Positions 24,719-33,172 of a DNA stretch of 45,301 nucleotides are shown piece after piece. The translations under genes and the position numbers were made by a program. Below the pieces are notes generated by a model, which saw only the letters and a list, made by a program, of their open reading frames with translations, ran no database searches and had not been told where the DNA came from. Numbering within the stretch: position 1 is the first letter of the stretch; the number at the start of each line of letters is the position of its first letter. The DNA is taken from positions 47,214-92,514 of the forward strand of contig PLMA01000041.1 of assembly GCA_003141455.1 (NCBI GenBank), in the 5' to 3' direction. This DNA comes from Chloroflexota bacterium. Lineage in GTDB: Bacteria; Chloroflexota; Limnocylindria; Limnocylindrales; CSP1-4.

Positions 24719-25300
24719 TTGAGGGCGGCCGGACCTGCGACGGCAGCAAGGCTGGAAATCGACCGCGCCTTCGAGGACATGTACCTCGCCACCTGGCCCA
24801 GGCTGTGCCGGTACGCCTGGGTTCTCGTGCACCACCACGAAGACGCCGAAGACGTAGCCGCGGAAGCCGTTCGGCGCGCCTACGCCGCCTGGCGGGCAGG
24901 TCGAGCACCTTCCGGAGATCCAGTGCCGTGGCTGTTCCTGATCGCCCGCCGGATCGTGATCGACCGCAACAAACGCCGGATGCCGCATTGGCTGTCGCTG
25001 TCCGGCTCCGATGACCCCCGTTCCGGCGAGGTCCGGGGCGAGGTGCGGGGGCATCCGGTGGGGGGCGGCGATCCCCTGGCCGCCGACTCGCTCGGCCCGG
25101 TCGAGGCGGCCATGTGGTTCGACCAGCTGCGCGATTGCATGTCTTCGCGGCAGCACGAGGCGATCGTCCTGCGGTTCCTGTTCGATCTGGCCGACGACCA
25201 GATCGGTCGGATCATGGGTCTCTCTCCGGCTGGGGTCCGGACCAATGTGTCACGTGGCGTCGCTGCCCTGCGCAGGCGGCCGGAGGTGCTGGACCGATGA
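24719..25300 (+). CDS. ECF sigma factor
   Basis: I choose the TTG at 24719, which has AAGGGAG at ideal spacing (193 residues); a GTG at 24638 would give 220. Region 2 spans about 20-90 (FEDMYLATWPRLCRYAWVLV, then DAEDVAAEAVRRAYAAW and the -10-binding PWLFLIARRIVIDRNKRR). Region 4 spans about 135-185 (LRDCMSSRQHEAIVLRFLFD, DDQIGRIMGLSPAGVRTNVS). The next gene begins in a four-base ATGA overlap and looks like a membrane anti-sigma, so this sigma factor is probably held inactive at the membrane. The glycosyltransferase downstream is a plausible target. Confidence 0.9.
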   Translation: MRAAGPATAARLEIDRAFEDMYLATWPRLCRYAWVLVHHHEDAEDVAAEAVRRAYAAWRAGRAPSGDPVPWLFLIARRIVIDRNKRRMPHWLSLSGSDDPRSGEVRGEVRGHPVGGGDPLAADSLGPVEAAMWFDQLRDCMSSRQHEAIVLRFLFDLADDQIGRIMGLSPAGVRTNVSRGVAALRRRPEVLDR

Positions 25301-25683
25301 TTGCGGATGATTTCGAGCTGGCCATTCGCGATCGAATGAAGGCGCGCGCGGCGGACTTCGACCGCAACCTCCGTCCCGCGCCGCAGCTCGAGACCGTGCT
25401 CGGCTCGGGGGCCGGCATGGCCCGGCGGCTGGGCCTGACTTCGTTTCGGTTCGGGTTGGGCTTGGTGGCGGCGATCGTTCTGGCGCTGGCGGTGATCTCC
25501 GGAATGCCAATGTTGCAGCGGCAACCGCAAGGCGTACCGCTGGCCACGGCCTCTCCGGTTCTGCCGTCATCCGCCGCGCCGTCGTGGTCACCCTCGCCTC
25601 CGCCGTCACGCGCCTCGCCCTCGCCGTCGCCTTCGCCGTCGCCCTCGCTCGCATACGTGCTGGAGCGGTCCGCGGCGGCCTGA
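25297..25683 (+). CDS. anti-sigma-like single-span membrane protein
   Basis: 128 residues, overlapping the sigma-factor stop by ATGA. The N-terminal about 45 residues are charged and helical (DDFELAIRDRMKARAADFDR), then one transmembrane helix at about 52-72 (FGLGLVAAIVLALAVISGM), then an extracytoplasmic stretch ending in a Ser/Pro low-complexity tail (SPSPSPSPS). No zinc-binding HxxxCxxC motif is present, so it is not a ZAS-type anti-sigma. Position and topology argue that it binds the adjacent ECF factor. The tail is encoded by a short GC-rich microsatellite (about 25615-25650), which could vary in length. Confidence 0.75.
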   Translation: MIADDFELAIRDRMKARAADFDRNLRPAPQLETVLGSGAGMARRLGLTSFRFGLGLVAAIVLALAVISGMPMLQRQPQGVPLATASPVLPSSAAPSWSPSPPPSRASPSPSPSPSPSLAYVLERSAAA

Positions 25684-25749
25684 TCCGCAGGCTCGACTGG
25701 GGGGTGACGTTCCGCGTCGCTCCCCGAATCCATCAAGAGGGAGGCCAAC

Positions 25750-28700
25750 GTGGATACGCCATGGCTTCGTTCGGCGCGCGCGGCGAGGGGACGCGGGCTC
25801 GTGGCCCTGGGCTCCATCGTCCTCATCAGCTCAACCCTCTTGCCGTGGTGGCGGGTCGGTGGCGAACCCGGAGAGCTGACGGCCCGAGGCGACATCGGCA
25901 TCTCCGACGCCCGGAGCCTGCTGATCTTCCTGGCGGCGGTGGCCTGCCTGCTCCTGGCGACCGTCCGATGGGCGACCGATAGGCCGATCCCGATCGATCG
26001 TCGTGTCGTCTACCTCGGGCTCTTCGCCACCGCCACGGGCGCCTGGGCGCTCCGGGTCGCAGACCTGAGCGGGCAGGGACTCGTCGGCTGGCCGCCCGGC
26101 CGTGGATTCGGTCTCTGGCTCGCCGTGGCCGGCCTGGCAGTTCTGGCGGGCGGTGTCCTGTGGCTGTTCAGGGATGGCGAGCCGGAAGCGGCTGCGACCG
26201 AGGCGGACGAGGGGGACGCCTCAGTCGCTCTGGATTCGGAGCCGCGCGGCCGGCTCGACAGGCTCGACGCCTGGGTGGCTGTCGGATTGCTCGTGGTCGT
26301 GCTCGCGGTGCGCCTGTTCGGCCTGGGGCAGCCGACCCAGATGTACTTCGACGAGACGGACCACGCTCGGACGGCGACCGAGTTCCTGCAGGAGTGGCGC
26401 TACGGGGTGTCCCATGACATCTACGAGTGGACGCACCCGATGCTGGCCAAGTACGCCATGGCGGGCGGGATCGCCTTTGCCGCCGACGACAGGGTCACGG
26501 CGACGGCTTCGCTCGGCGTGACGGTCCAGGACGCCGTCGTGCAGGCGCGGACGGCGACAGCGGGCTCAGGCGACCGCGTCCTCATCGCCACCGGCTCGGA
26601 GGTTCGGGCCTACGACCTCTCGACCCGGAGGCTCGTCCACACGTACTCGATCCCGGGTGTGGCCGCCCTGTCGGACCCCACGCCCGAAGGGCTGATCTAC
26701 GCAGGCACCACGGACGGGCTCGTGTACGCCATCGAGACGAGGTCGCTCGACCAGCTCCGCGCCGACCCGACTTCAAGCGTCGCTCCGGCCGTGCGGCTGG
26801 CTGCCGCCACGGGCATCTCGATCGCGCACGTCTTCGCCGGGGCGCCGCCATACGTCCTCGTCTCGGACGCGATCGGGAACGTGGTGTCGATAGACGCCTC
26901 GGGCGGCGCGGGTACGGTCGTGGCGCGCGCGGCCATCCCCGAAGCGACGGCCTTCGCCGGCTTCGGCCTGCCGCCCGGGCCCGACGGCGTTCCGGCCGTG
27001 GGCGTTCTGGCGGCCTATCGCGACGGCGTGGCTGCGCTCAGCCCAGGCTCACTCACGATCGAGAGCACGATCGCAACCGCCTCGCCGGCTACGTCTATGG
27101 CGCTCGACCCGGGCACCACCGATGGCCAGTATCGGCTCTACGTCGCCGCCGGCAGGTCGATATTGCTGCTGGACCTGAACCCGGACTCGACCCCGACTCT
27201 GTCGCTGGAGAGCGGCCAGCCCCTCGAGAAGATGCCCGGCGCCGTGACCGCGGTCGTCTTGGACGAGCCGACGCAGATGGTCCACGCGCTCGGGCGGACG
27301 GCGGATGGCTCCGGCGCCACCGTCTACGCGATCTCCGTGAACGGCAACGCCGTCTTCTCGGACGCACCGCTGCCGTTCGAGCCGGCGGCGATGGGCCTTG
27401 ACAACGCCGTGACTCTTGCGCCTTCCAGTCAGGCTGGGGAGATGCCGCAGGCCGACCGCGAGGAGCTCCTCGTCTTTGGGGCTGACGGCTCGATGGCCTC
27501 GGTCGACGTCGGGCAGTTCGGGTTCTCCTGGCGCTTGCCCGGCGTGCTGGCCGGCGCGTTCATGGCCGTCTGCCTGTACCTGCTGGCTCGCCTCCTGTTC
27601 AAGCGGCGGAGTGTCGGGCTGCTTGTCGCGTTCTTCTCCGTCGTGGACGGAATGCTGTTCGCCCAGTCGCGCATCGCCACGAACGACACCTATGTTGGCG
27701 CGCTCCTCGTCCTCGCATACCTGATCTTTGCCGCGCTCTGGCTCCACGTCCCCAGGAGCCGGGCCGCCTTCTGGCTCGGAATGCCGCTGTTGGGGACCGT
27801 GCTCGGGCTGGCCCTCGCCACCAAATGGGTCGCCCTGTATGCGATCGGGGGCATCGTGCTGCTGATCCTGGTCAGATCGGCGCTGGGGCGGCTGGTGACG
27901 ATCCTCGGTCTGGCGGTCGCCACCGGCATCCTGGGCTGGATGTCGCTGACCCAGACGCCGAACGTCCCCGATTTCCCGTTCGTCCTGTTGATGCTCGCGG
28001 TGACAGCCCTGGCGGCGGCCGCGAGCGCTTATCGGCCGGTGGCGTGGACCAGGGATGAGATGCGCTTTGCCGTGGTCGGTCCACCCGTCCTGGGTCTCGC
28101 CGGGCCCCTCTTGATTGCGGTTTTGCTGGTGCCGATCGGGCTGCCGGTCAGCCTCGGCCCATTGCTGGCAGTCGAGCTGGCGGCCGGAACGGCCGGCCTG
28201 GGAGTCGGCCTGCTTGCCGGAGCCGCCTTCTGGATCAGCGGCCGCTTCGGATTCGGGCCGCTCGCCGTGACTCGCCTTCCTGAACCCGCTGCCGGCGCCG
28301 GTCCTTCGCCCGCACCTGAGGGCTGGCTCAGGCCGGGCTGGGGCTTCGGCATCCCGGCCGCCTGGACCATGTTCTGCATCGGCATCCTGCCGCTGATCCT
28401 GTACGTGGCGCTGTACGTGCCGTGGGCCATGCCCTGGCAGCCGCAGGTGAACTCGGGGCCGGACGCGACGGGCCCGCTGCCGGCCATCGCCTGCTGGCAC
28501 ACCGACGCCACCGGGACCTGTGACAACGCCTGGCCGTCCGGACATACGGGCCAGACGCTGCCGGATCTAACCGTTCAGATGTACGACTACCACAATGGTC
28601 TGCGGGCCACGCATGCGGCCTCTTCGCCGTGGTGGGCCTGGCCGCTGGATCTGAAGCCGGTCTGGTTCGCCAGCGGCGCATCCGCGACCGGAGCCGTCTC

Positions 28701-29472
28701 CTCGATCCATGACGGCGGCAACGCAGTCCTGTGGTGGATGGCCGTCGTCGGCATCGCCTTCGCTGCATGGCAGGCGCTGAGGCGACGCAGCCTGGCCCTG
28801 GGCCTGGTGGCGGTGGCGTTCTTCTGGCAGTGGCTGCCCTGGTCACGCATCGACCGGGCGACGTTCCAGTACCACTTCTTCACGGCGCTGCCGTTCTTCC
28901 TGCTGGGACTGGCCTACTTCCTCGCCGAGCTCTGGCACGGGCCGTCCCGGCGTACGTGGCTGCTGGCCAGGGTGGCCGTTGCCGGCACGCTGCTACTCCC
29001 CGGGGCGCTGTGGCTGCTGAGGCCTCAGGTGTGCGGTCTGGCCGGGGTCGACGCGTCCCAATACTTTGGAGGCACTGTCTGCGGAACGGGGACGCCGGAC
29101 CAGATCCCGCCCGTGGGCATCGTGACCGCCGCGCTCCTGCTCGCCGGAATCCTGGGTTCCTGGTTCGCCCTGAGGGCGCGCAACCCGCGCCGGCTGGTGC
29201 TGGCGATCTGCTCGATGGCCGCGCTCTTCTTCGCGCTCGACTACCCCGATCTTGCCGGTACATGGATCCCGAGCTCGGCCCAGGGCATCTACTCCGTGCT
29301 CTCCCCGACCTGGCTCTACGGGTTCCAATTCTCGACAAACCTCGAGGCGGCCGGCCCGGTCCAGCTTCTGGGGCTCGGATCGCTCGGCCTGGTCCTGGTG
29401 GCGCTGCTGGTTGCCGGTGCCGCGGCCTGGATGGCGCGAAAGCGCCGGCTGGTCCTGGAGCGGGAGGACTGA
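25750..29472 (+). CDS. PMT/GT39-family glycosyltransferase with inserted propeller-like domain
   Basis: 1240 residues, GTG start with GAGGGAGG. Residues 1-195 carry about five membrane segments. The catalytic signature FDETDHA with Asp201 and Glu202, and the loop EWTHPMLAKYAMAG (226-239), match the dolichyl/undecaprenyl-phosphate-mannose transferases. Normally the following TM2 segment (here SWRLPGVLAGAFMAV, near 590) comes within about 15 residues; here about 345 residues intervene, with repeated short strands (VLIATGSEVRAYDLSTRRLV, GLIYAGTTDGLVYAIETRSL) like a PQQ-type beta-propeller. The remainder is about ten further membrane helices. The enzyme should transfer a lipid-linked sugar to a protein or envelope acceptor on the outer face. 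Follows the sigma/anti-sigma pair. Confidence 0.88.
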   Translation: MDTPWLRSARAARGRGLVALGSIVLISSTLLPWWRVGGEPGELTARGDIGISDARSLLIFLAAVACLLLATVRWATDRPIPIDRRVVYLGLFATATGAWALRVADLSGQGLVGWPPGRGFGLWLAVAGLAVLAGGVLWLFRDGEPEAAATEADEGDASVALDSEPRGRLDRLDAWVAVGLLVVVLAVRLFGLGQPTQMYFDETDHARTATEFLQEWRYGVSHDIYEWTHPMLAKYAMAGGIAFAADDRVTATASLGVTVQDAVVQARTATAGSGDRVLIATGSEVRAYDLSTRRLVHTYSIPGVAALSDPTPEGLIYAGTTDGLVYAIETRSLDQLRADPTSSVAPAVRLAAATGISIAHVFAGAPPYVLVSDAIGNVVSIDASGGAGTVVARAAIPEATAFAGFGLPPGPDGVPAVGVLAAYRDGVAALSPGSLTIESTIATASPATSMALDPGTTDGQYRLYVAAGRSILLLDLNPDSTPTLSLESGQPLEKMPGAVTAVVLDEPTQMVHALGRTADGSGATVYAISVNGNAVFSDAPLPFEPAAMGLDNAVTLAPSSQAGEMPQADREELLVFGADGSMASVDVGQFGFSWRLPGVLAGAFMAVCLYLLARLLFKRRSVGLLVAFFSVVDGMLFAQSRIATNDTYVGALLVLAYLIFAALWLHVPRSRAAFWLGMPLLGTVLGLALATKWVALYAIGGIVLLILVRSALGRLVTILGLAVATGILGWMSLTQTPNVPDFPFVLLMLAVTALAAAASAYRPVAWTRDEMRFAVVGPPVLGLAGPLLIAVLLVPIGLPVSLGPLLAVELAAGTAGLGVGLLAGAAFWISGRFGFGPLAVTRLPEPAAGAGPSPAPEGWLRPGWGFGIPAAWTMFCIGILPLILYVALYVPWAMPWQPQVNSGPDATGPLPAIACWHTDATGTCDNAWPSGHTGQTLPDLTVQMYDYHNGLRATHAASSPWWAWPLDLKPVWFASGASATGAVSSIHDGGNAVLWWMAVVGIAFAAWQALRRRSLALGLVAVAFFWQWLPWSRIDRATFQYHFFTALPFFLLGLAYFLAELWHGPSRRTWLLARVAVAGTLLLPGALWLLRPQVCGLAGVDASQYFGGTVCGTGTPDQIPPVGIVTAALLLAGILGSWFALRARNPRRLVLAICSMAALFFALDYPDLAGTWIPSSAQGIYSVLSPTWLYGFQFSTNLEAAGPVQLLGLGSLGLVLVALLVAGAAAWMARKRRLVLERED

Positions 29473-29544
29473 CCGAAGGGCGACGATGTGCAGACGCCGC
29501 AACGCGCATTGGCCGCCCTCGCTGGCCCGTGAGAGAATCGGGGA

Positions 29545-29901
29545 GTGAAGGCCAAGCTGGTTTCGTTCGGGCATCTCGAGATCGACGGCGAGATGTACCG
29601 CAAGGACGTCGTGGTGGACGGCGGCAAGATCCGCAAGCGCGACAAGGGGCCGTCCAAGGAGCGCTACGCTAAGAAGTGGGGCCACACGCCGCTAACCGCG
29701 GCCGAGGAGATCCCGTGGGGTGGCAAGCGGCTGATCATCGGCACGGGCGCGCACGGCGACCTGCCGATCTGGCCAGACGTTCGCGAGGAAGCGGCCCGGC
29801 GTGGGATCGAGATCGAGGCGTTGCCGACCGAAGAAGCCTGCAAGCTCGTGAAGGACCTGGACGCGGGCGACGTCTACGCGATCTTCCACGTCACCTGCTG
29901 A
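29545..29901 (+). CDS. Mth938-domain protein
   Basis: 118 residues, GTG start. Matches the Mth938 (DUF498/AAMDC-like) family over the full length: SFGHLEIDGEMYRKDVVVDG, EEIPWGGKRLIIGTGAHGDL, RGIEIEALPTEEACKLVKDL, closing with the typical ...FHVTC end. The family is a single beta-sandwich-like domain of unknown biochemical role. The last five codons and 17 following bases form the left copy of a 33-bp direct repeat, so the gene's 3' end coincides with a possible recombination site. Confidence 0.9.
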   Translation: MKAKLVSFGHLEIDGEMYRKDVVVDGGKIRKRDKGPSKERYAKKWGHTPLTAAEEIPWGGKRLIIGTGAHGDLPIWPDVREEAARRGIEIEALPTEEACKLVKDLDAGDVYAIFHVTC

Positions 29902-29917
29902 GGGCAGGCGTTGCGGC
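29885..29917. repeat. 33-bp direct repeat, left copy
   Basis: Identical to 38905-38937 over 33 bases, beginning TCCACGTCACCTGCTGAGGG. It includes the final codons H-V-T-C-stop of the Mth938 gene and a short CCTGC/GCAGG hairpin. Only two copies seen in this window. Confidence 0.95.
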
Positions 29918-30010
29918 AGAAGAAGTCGGCAAGGACGGGGGCGAGAACTTTCGCATCGACGTCGTGGCGCTGGCCCGGCAGCTCCAGATAGCGCGCGTTC
30001 GGAATCGTCG
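29896..30010 (-). pseudogene. remnant of an alpha/beta hydrolase 3' end
   Basis: On the minus strand this stretch reads TTIPNARYLELPGQRHDVDAK, then VLAPVLADFFCRNACPQQ, the typical final strand, catalytic-His loop (GQRHDVD) and last helix of an alpha/beta hydrolase. Nothing upstream (30011-30144) encodes the rest of such a protein, and the amidohydrolase gene follows. It is a decayed or truncated C-terminal fragment whose last codons run into the 33-bp repeat. The fragment's reading extends past the Mth938 stop to 29874. Confidence 0.55.
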
Positions 30011-30144
30011 TCGCCCGCCCGCGGGGGGTCGTCCGCCGGTCGGAGGCTACCAGGCGCCCAAGCCCGGGTCCGCCCACGCAGGTCGCGCACGTTCCCTCGA
30101 GGACCCGTAGCTCCCACCTCGTCTCCGTCGGCACAACCCCGAAC

Positions 30145-31245
30145 TCACCCCCCGGCTCGGAAGATGAGCCGGCGGGCGTTCTCGGCATAGATGAGACTGA
30201 GCACGTCGTGTGGAAGCCCCATCCCGGTGATGGCCCAGCGGCCCTGGCTGCCGGGCCCGCCGTCGGGATCGTAGGGGAAGTTTTCGTCGCGGGTCTCGAG
30301 AAAACGGAAGTTGACCGACCACGCGGCCGCATTCGGAGGCGAGTCCGTGCCGAACAGGATGCGGTCGGCCCAGCGGCACATGAACTCGCGGGCTGTGTAG
30401 GGCTGCCGGCCGAGCTCGGCGATCCTGGCCGCCAGATCGACGTTCCAGTTCGCGTACGCGGCCAGCATGTGCGAAACGCGATCGAGGTCTTCAGCGGCGC
30501 AGCCGACGTGCGCGCCGATGAAGGTGGTATTCGGATGGACGGCCACCACGGTCTCGAGACCGGCCATCAAGTCGTCGACGCCAGGGAAGCCGGCAGCTTC
30601 GGGATGGCCCGCCGGCTGTCTCGGCCAGAAGTGCCAGTCCGGATGCTCGTGGAGCTCTTCCCAGCGCTCGTTGGTTCGATCGAGCGGCCGGAAGAAGGCG
30701 ATCGGGTCCGCGACGTGGATGGTGACCGGCAGACCCAGCTCACCGGCGGCGGACCACACGGGATCGAGTCGATGGTCGTCGACCGCCACCAGGCGGCCGT
30801 GGCTGTCGCGGGCTCGCAGCCCCAGTGTCTTCCACACCTTCAGGCCCCGCGCCCCGGCCGCGGCCGAAGTCGCAAGACGCCGCGCCTCTTCCTCCCCGAA
30901 GTCCTCACGTGAGGCCCACATCTCGTAGTCGAGCCCGGCGAAGACCGCGACCTTCGAGTCGAGCCGCTCCCAGCGGGCGATCTCCCGCTTGAGCGCCTCG
31001 CCCTGGCCGCCGTCCAGATCGACGATGGCCGCGATCCCCGAGGCATCCATGGCCGCCTCGAGCGATCCGGCGTCGCGAGCCGACCATCCCTCCGAGAAAG
31101 GAGTCGGGCCCAGGTGGTTGTGAGCGTCGACGGCCGGGAGCGCGGGTCGCGCCGGTGCGCCGGCCCAGCGAACCCGAAGCTGGGACGTCGGTCGGTAGTC
31201 GGGCAGCGGCAGGTCGTCGGGCCCGTGCGCCGGCGCGACCGTCAT
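30145..31245 (-). CDS. amidohydrolase (Amidohydro_2 type)
   Basis: 366 residues. TIM-barrel metal hydrolase signature: VDAHNHLG (38-45, first metal pair), a His in IHVADP, FIGAHVGC after strand 6, and the final Asp in RILFGTDSPPN. These are the motifs of the ACMSD/o-pyrocatechuate decarboxylase-like and lactonase-like amidohydrolases. Last gene of the seven-gene operon, six bases after the MalG-type permease. Its role may be to open a lactone or remove a group from the imported sugar; the substrate is inferred only from context. Confidence 0.88.
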   Translation of the reverse strand: MTVAPAHGPDDLPLPDYRPTSQLRVRWAGAPARPALPAVDAHNHLGPTPFSEGWSARDAGSLEAAMDASGIAAIVDLDGGQGEALKREIARWERLDSKVAVFAGLDYEMWASREDFGEEEARRLATSAAAGARGLKVWKTLGLRARDSHGRLVAVDDHRLDPVWSAAGELGLPVTIHVADPIAFFRPLDRTNERWEELHEHPDWHFWPRQPAGHPEAAGFPGVDDLMAGLETVVAVHPNTTFIGAHVGCAAEDLDRVSHMLAAYANWNVDLAARIAELGRQPYTAREFMCRWADRILFGTDSPPNAAAWSVNFRFLETRDENFPYDPDGGPGSQGRWAITGMGLPHDVLSLIYAENARRLIFRAGG

Positions 31246-31251
31246 CGCGCC

Positions 31252-32178
31252 TCAGCCCTTGAGCCCGGAGAGGGTGATGCCGCGGACGAAGTACCTCTGG
31301 GCGACGAGGAACAGGATGATCATCGGCAGGAGGCTTACCAGAGCCCCGGCCATCATCACCGGCCAGTTGCCGATGTACTGGCCCTGGAAGAAGGCCAGCC
31401 CCACCGTGGTGGTGTAGCTCGGCAGATCGCGCAGGTAGATGAGCGGATCGAGCAGGTCGTTCCAGCTCCACATGAATTGGAAGATTGCCAGCGTCGCGAG
31501 TGCCGGCCGCGCGAGCGGCACGTAGATGTTGAGGAAGATGTGCCACGGGTTGGCGCCGTCGACCCGCGCCGCGTCGGCCAGGTCGGTGGGGATCGTCAGG
31601 AAGAACTGGCGGAGGAGGAACGTACCGAACGCCCCGCCGAAGAAGGCCCAGACCCACAAGGGCAGGTTCGTGCCGATCCAGTTGCCGCTGTCGCTGAACG
31701 GCCACGGCAGATACCGGTAGAGGACGAAGTTGGGGACCAGAGTCACCTGGAACGGGATGATCAGCGTCGCCAGTATCAGAGCGAACAAGATTCGCTTGCC
31801 TCGAAAATCGAGCACGGCGAAGGCGTAGGCGGCCATTGAGCAGGTGATCAGCTGGCCGACGGTGGCCATGCAGGCGATGAACAGAGAGTTCTGGAAGAAC
31901 GTCCCGAAGGTGACCCCGGGCAGGGCGAACCACATGTTGGAGTAGTTCTCCCAGTGGAGTCCGGTTGGGAACGAGAACGGGGCGCTCGAGAAGACTTCCC
32001 TCCGCGTCTTGAGCGACGTCGAAACCATCCACAGGAACGGGATCATCATCGCCAGCCCGCCCATGACGAGGCCGGCATAGAGGGTCACCCGGCGTCCGAT
32101 TCTCGCGAGGCGTCGCCTGGAGGAGTGCGCCGACCACGAGTCTCGGGGTGAGGGGGCCGGCACTGACGGGGCGCTCAT
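31252..32178 (-). CDS. carbohydrate ABC transporter permease, MalG type
   Basis: 308 residues with six membrane segments and the family's cytoplasmic EAA loop (DAARVDGANPWHIFLNIYVP near residue 200). The N-terminal basic region and LYAGLVMGGLAMMIPFLWMVSTS are typical of MalG/UgpE-like subunits (CUT1 family). Overlaps or abuts its partner at 32189. Together with the partner and the binding lipoprotein at 33162 it forms an importer for an oligosaccharide or glycoside; the ATPase subunit is not encoded here and is probably shared (MsmX-type). Confidence 0.93.
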   Translation of the reverse strand: MSAPSVPAPSPRDSWSAHSSRRRLARIGRRVTLYAGLVMGGLAMMIPFLWMVSTSLKTRREVFSSAPFSFPTGLHWENYSNMWFALPGVTFGTFFQNSLFIACMATVGQLITCSMAAYAFAVLDFRGKRILFALILATLIIPFQVTLVPNFVLYRYLPWPFSDSGNWIGTNLPLWVWAFFGGAFGTFLLRQFFLTIPTDLADAARVDGANPWHIFLNIYVPLARPALATLAIFQFMWSWNDLLDPLIYLRDLPSYTTTVGLAFFQGQYIGNWPVMMAGALVSLLPMIILFLVAQRYFVRGITLSGLKG

Positions 32179-32188
32179 AGCTGAAGCC

Positions 32189-33172
32189 TCACTGGTAGTG
32201 CACCCATCGATTCTGCGTTCGGAAGTAGATGAGGGTGAAGACGGCCACGATCAGGAAGAGGATCCACGCGGCTGCGCTGGCCACGCCCATGTGGAAGTTG
32301 CGGAAGCCGCTTTCGTAGATGAAGTAGACGAGCGTGATCGTCGGATCGCCGGGTTTGCCAGGGTTGGCCATGACGTACACCTGGTCGAAGACCTGGAAAG
32401 CTCCGATGAGGGCCAGGATGCCGGTGAAGAAGATCGATGGCGTCAGCAGCGGCAGCGTCACGAATCGGAACCGGGCCCAGCGTCCAGCGCCGTCGACGCT
32501 GACGGCGTCGTAATACTCCGTTGGGATCCCCTGCAGGCCGGCAAGGAAGATGATCACGTTTGCCGGTAGCCCTTGCCAGGTGCTCATGGCAATGATCGAC
32601 GGCATCGCCAGAGTCGGGTCGGCGACCCAGCGCAGCGGCGAGATCCCGACTATGGACAGGGCGGTGTTGAAGAGACCCGTCGGGCTGTACATCCAGAGCC
32701 AGACGATCGCAATGGCCGTGGAGGACGTTACGAGGGGCAGGAAGTACATCGTCCGGATCCAGGCGATGCCGCGGATCCTCTGGTTGACGATCATGGCCAG
32801 GGCGAGCGCGAGGCCAAGCCCGAGGGGCACCGAAACGGCTGTGTAGAAGAACGTATTCCGCAGTGCCTTGAGGAACCGGTCGTCGCTCAACAGGTTCGTA
32901 TAGTTCTCGAGGGCCACGAACTTGGGCGCCGTCAGCATGTCCCAGCTTGTGAGGCTGATGCCGAGCGTCGCCAGGATCGGCCCGGCGGAGAGGACCGCCA
33001 GGCCGATCAGCGTCGGCGCCAGGAACAGCAGCGCCCAGCGTTCTTCTCCCGCCCGCGGCCCGCGCCGCGGCCGGACCGACCCGGCCGCGGGAGTCCGCCC
33101 AGGGGGCGGCCGAGGAGTAGCTTCCTGACGGGCCGGCGATCCGGGCGACGTCAGGTCCGAGCTACTGGCCAA
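32189..33172 (-). CDS. carbohydrate ABC transporter permease, MalF/UgpA type
   Basis: 327 residues with six membrane segments: LLFLAPTLIGLAVLSAGPI near 50, the EAA-type loop DAVSVDGAGRWARFRFVTLP near 225, and IFFTGILALIGAFQVFDQVY. The N-terminus is a Pro/Arg-rich cytoplasmic tail. The start is taken as TTG, overlapping the end of the binding-protein gene by 11 bases, so translation is coupled. Partners are the MalG-type permease immediately after it and the binding lipoprotein before it. Confidence 0.93.
   Translation of the reverse strand: MASSSDLTSPGSPARQEATPRPPPGRTPAAGSVRPRRGPRAGEERWALLFLAPTLIGLAVLSAGPILATLGISLTSWDMLTAPKFVALENYTNLLSDDRFLKALRNTFFYTAVSVPLGLGLALALAMIVNQRIRGIAWIRTMYFLPLVTSSTAIAIVWLWMYSPTGLFNTALSIVGISPLRWVADPTLAMPSIIAMSTWQGLPANVIIFLAGLQGIPTEYYDAVSVDGAGRWARFRFVTLPLLTPSIFFTGILALIGAFQVFDQVYVMANPGKPGDPTITLVYFIYESGFRNFHMGVASAAAWILFLIVAVFTLIYFRTQNRWVHYQ

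Noticed and set aside
27049-28545. Minus-strand ORF of 498 residues
   Set aside because: Shadow of the PMT-type transferase; no motif or start signal.
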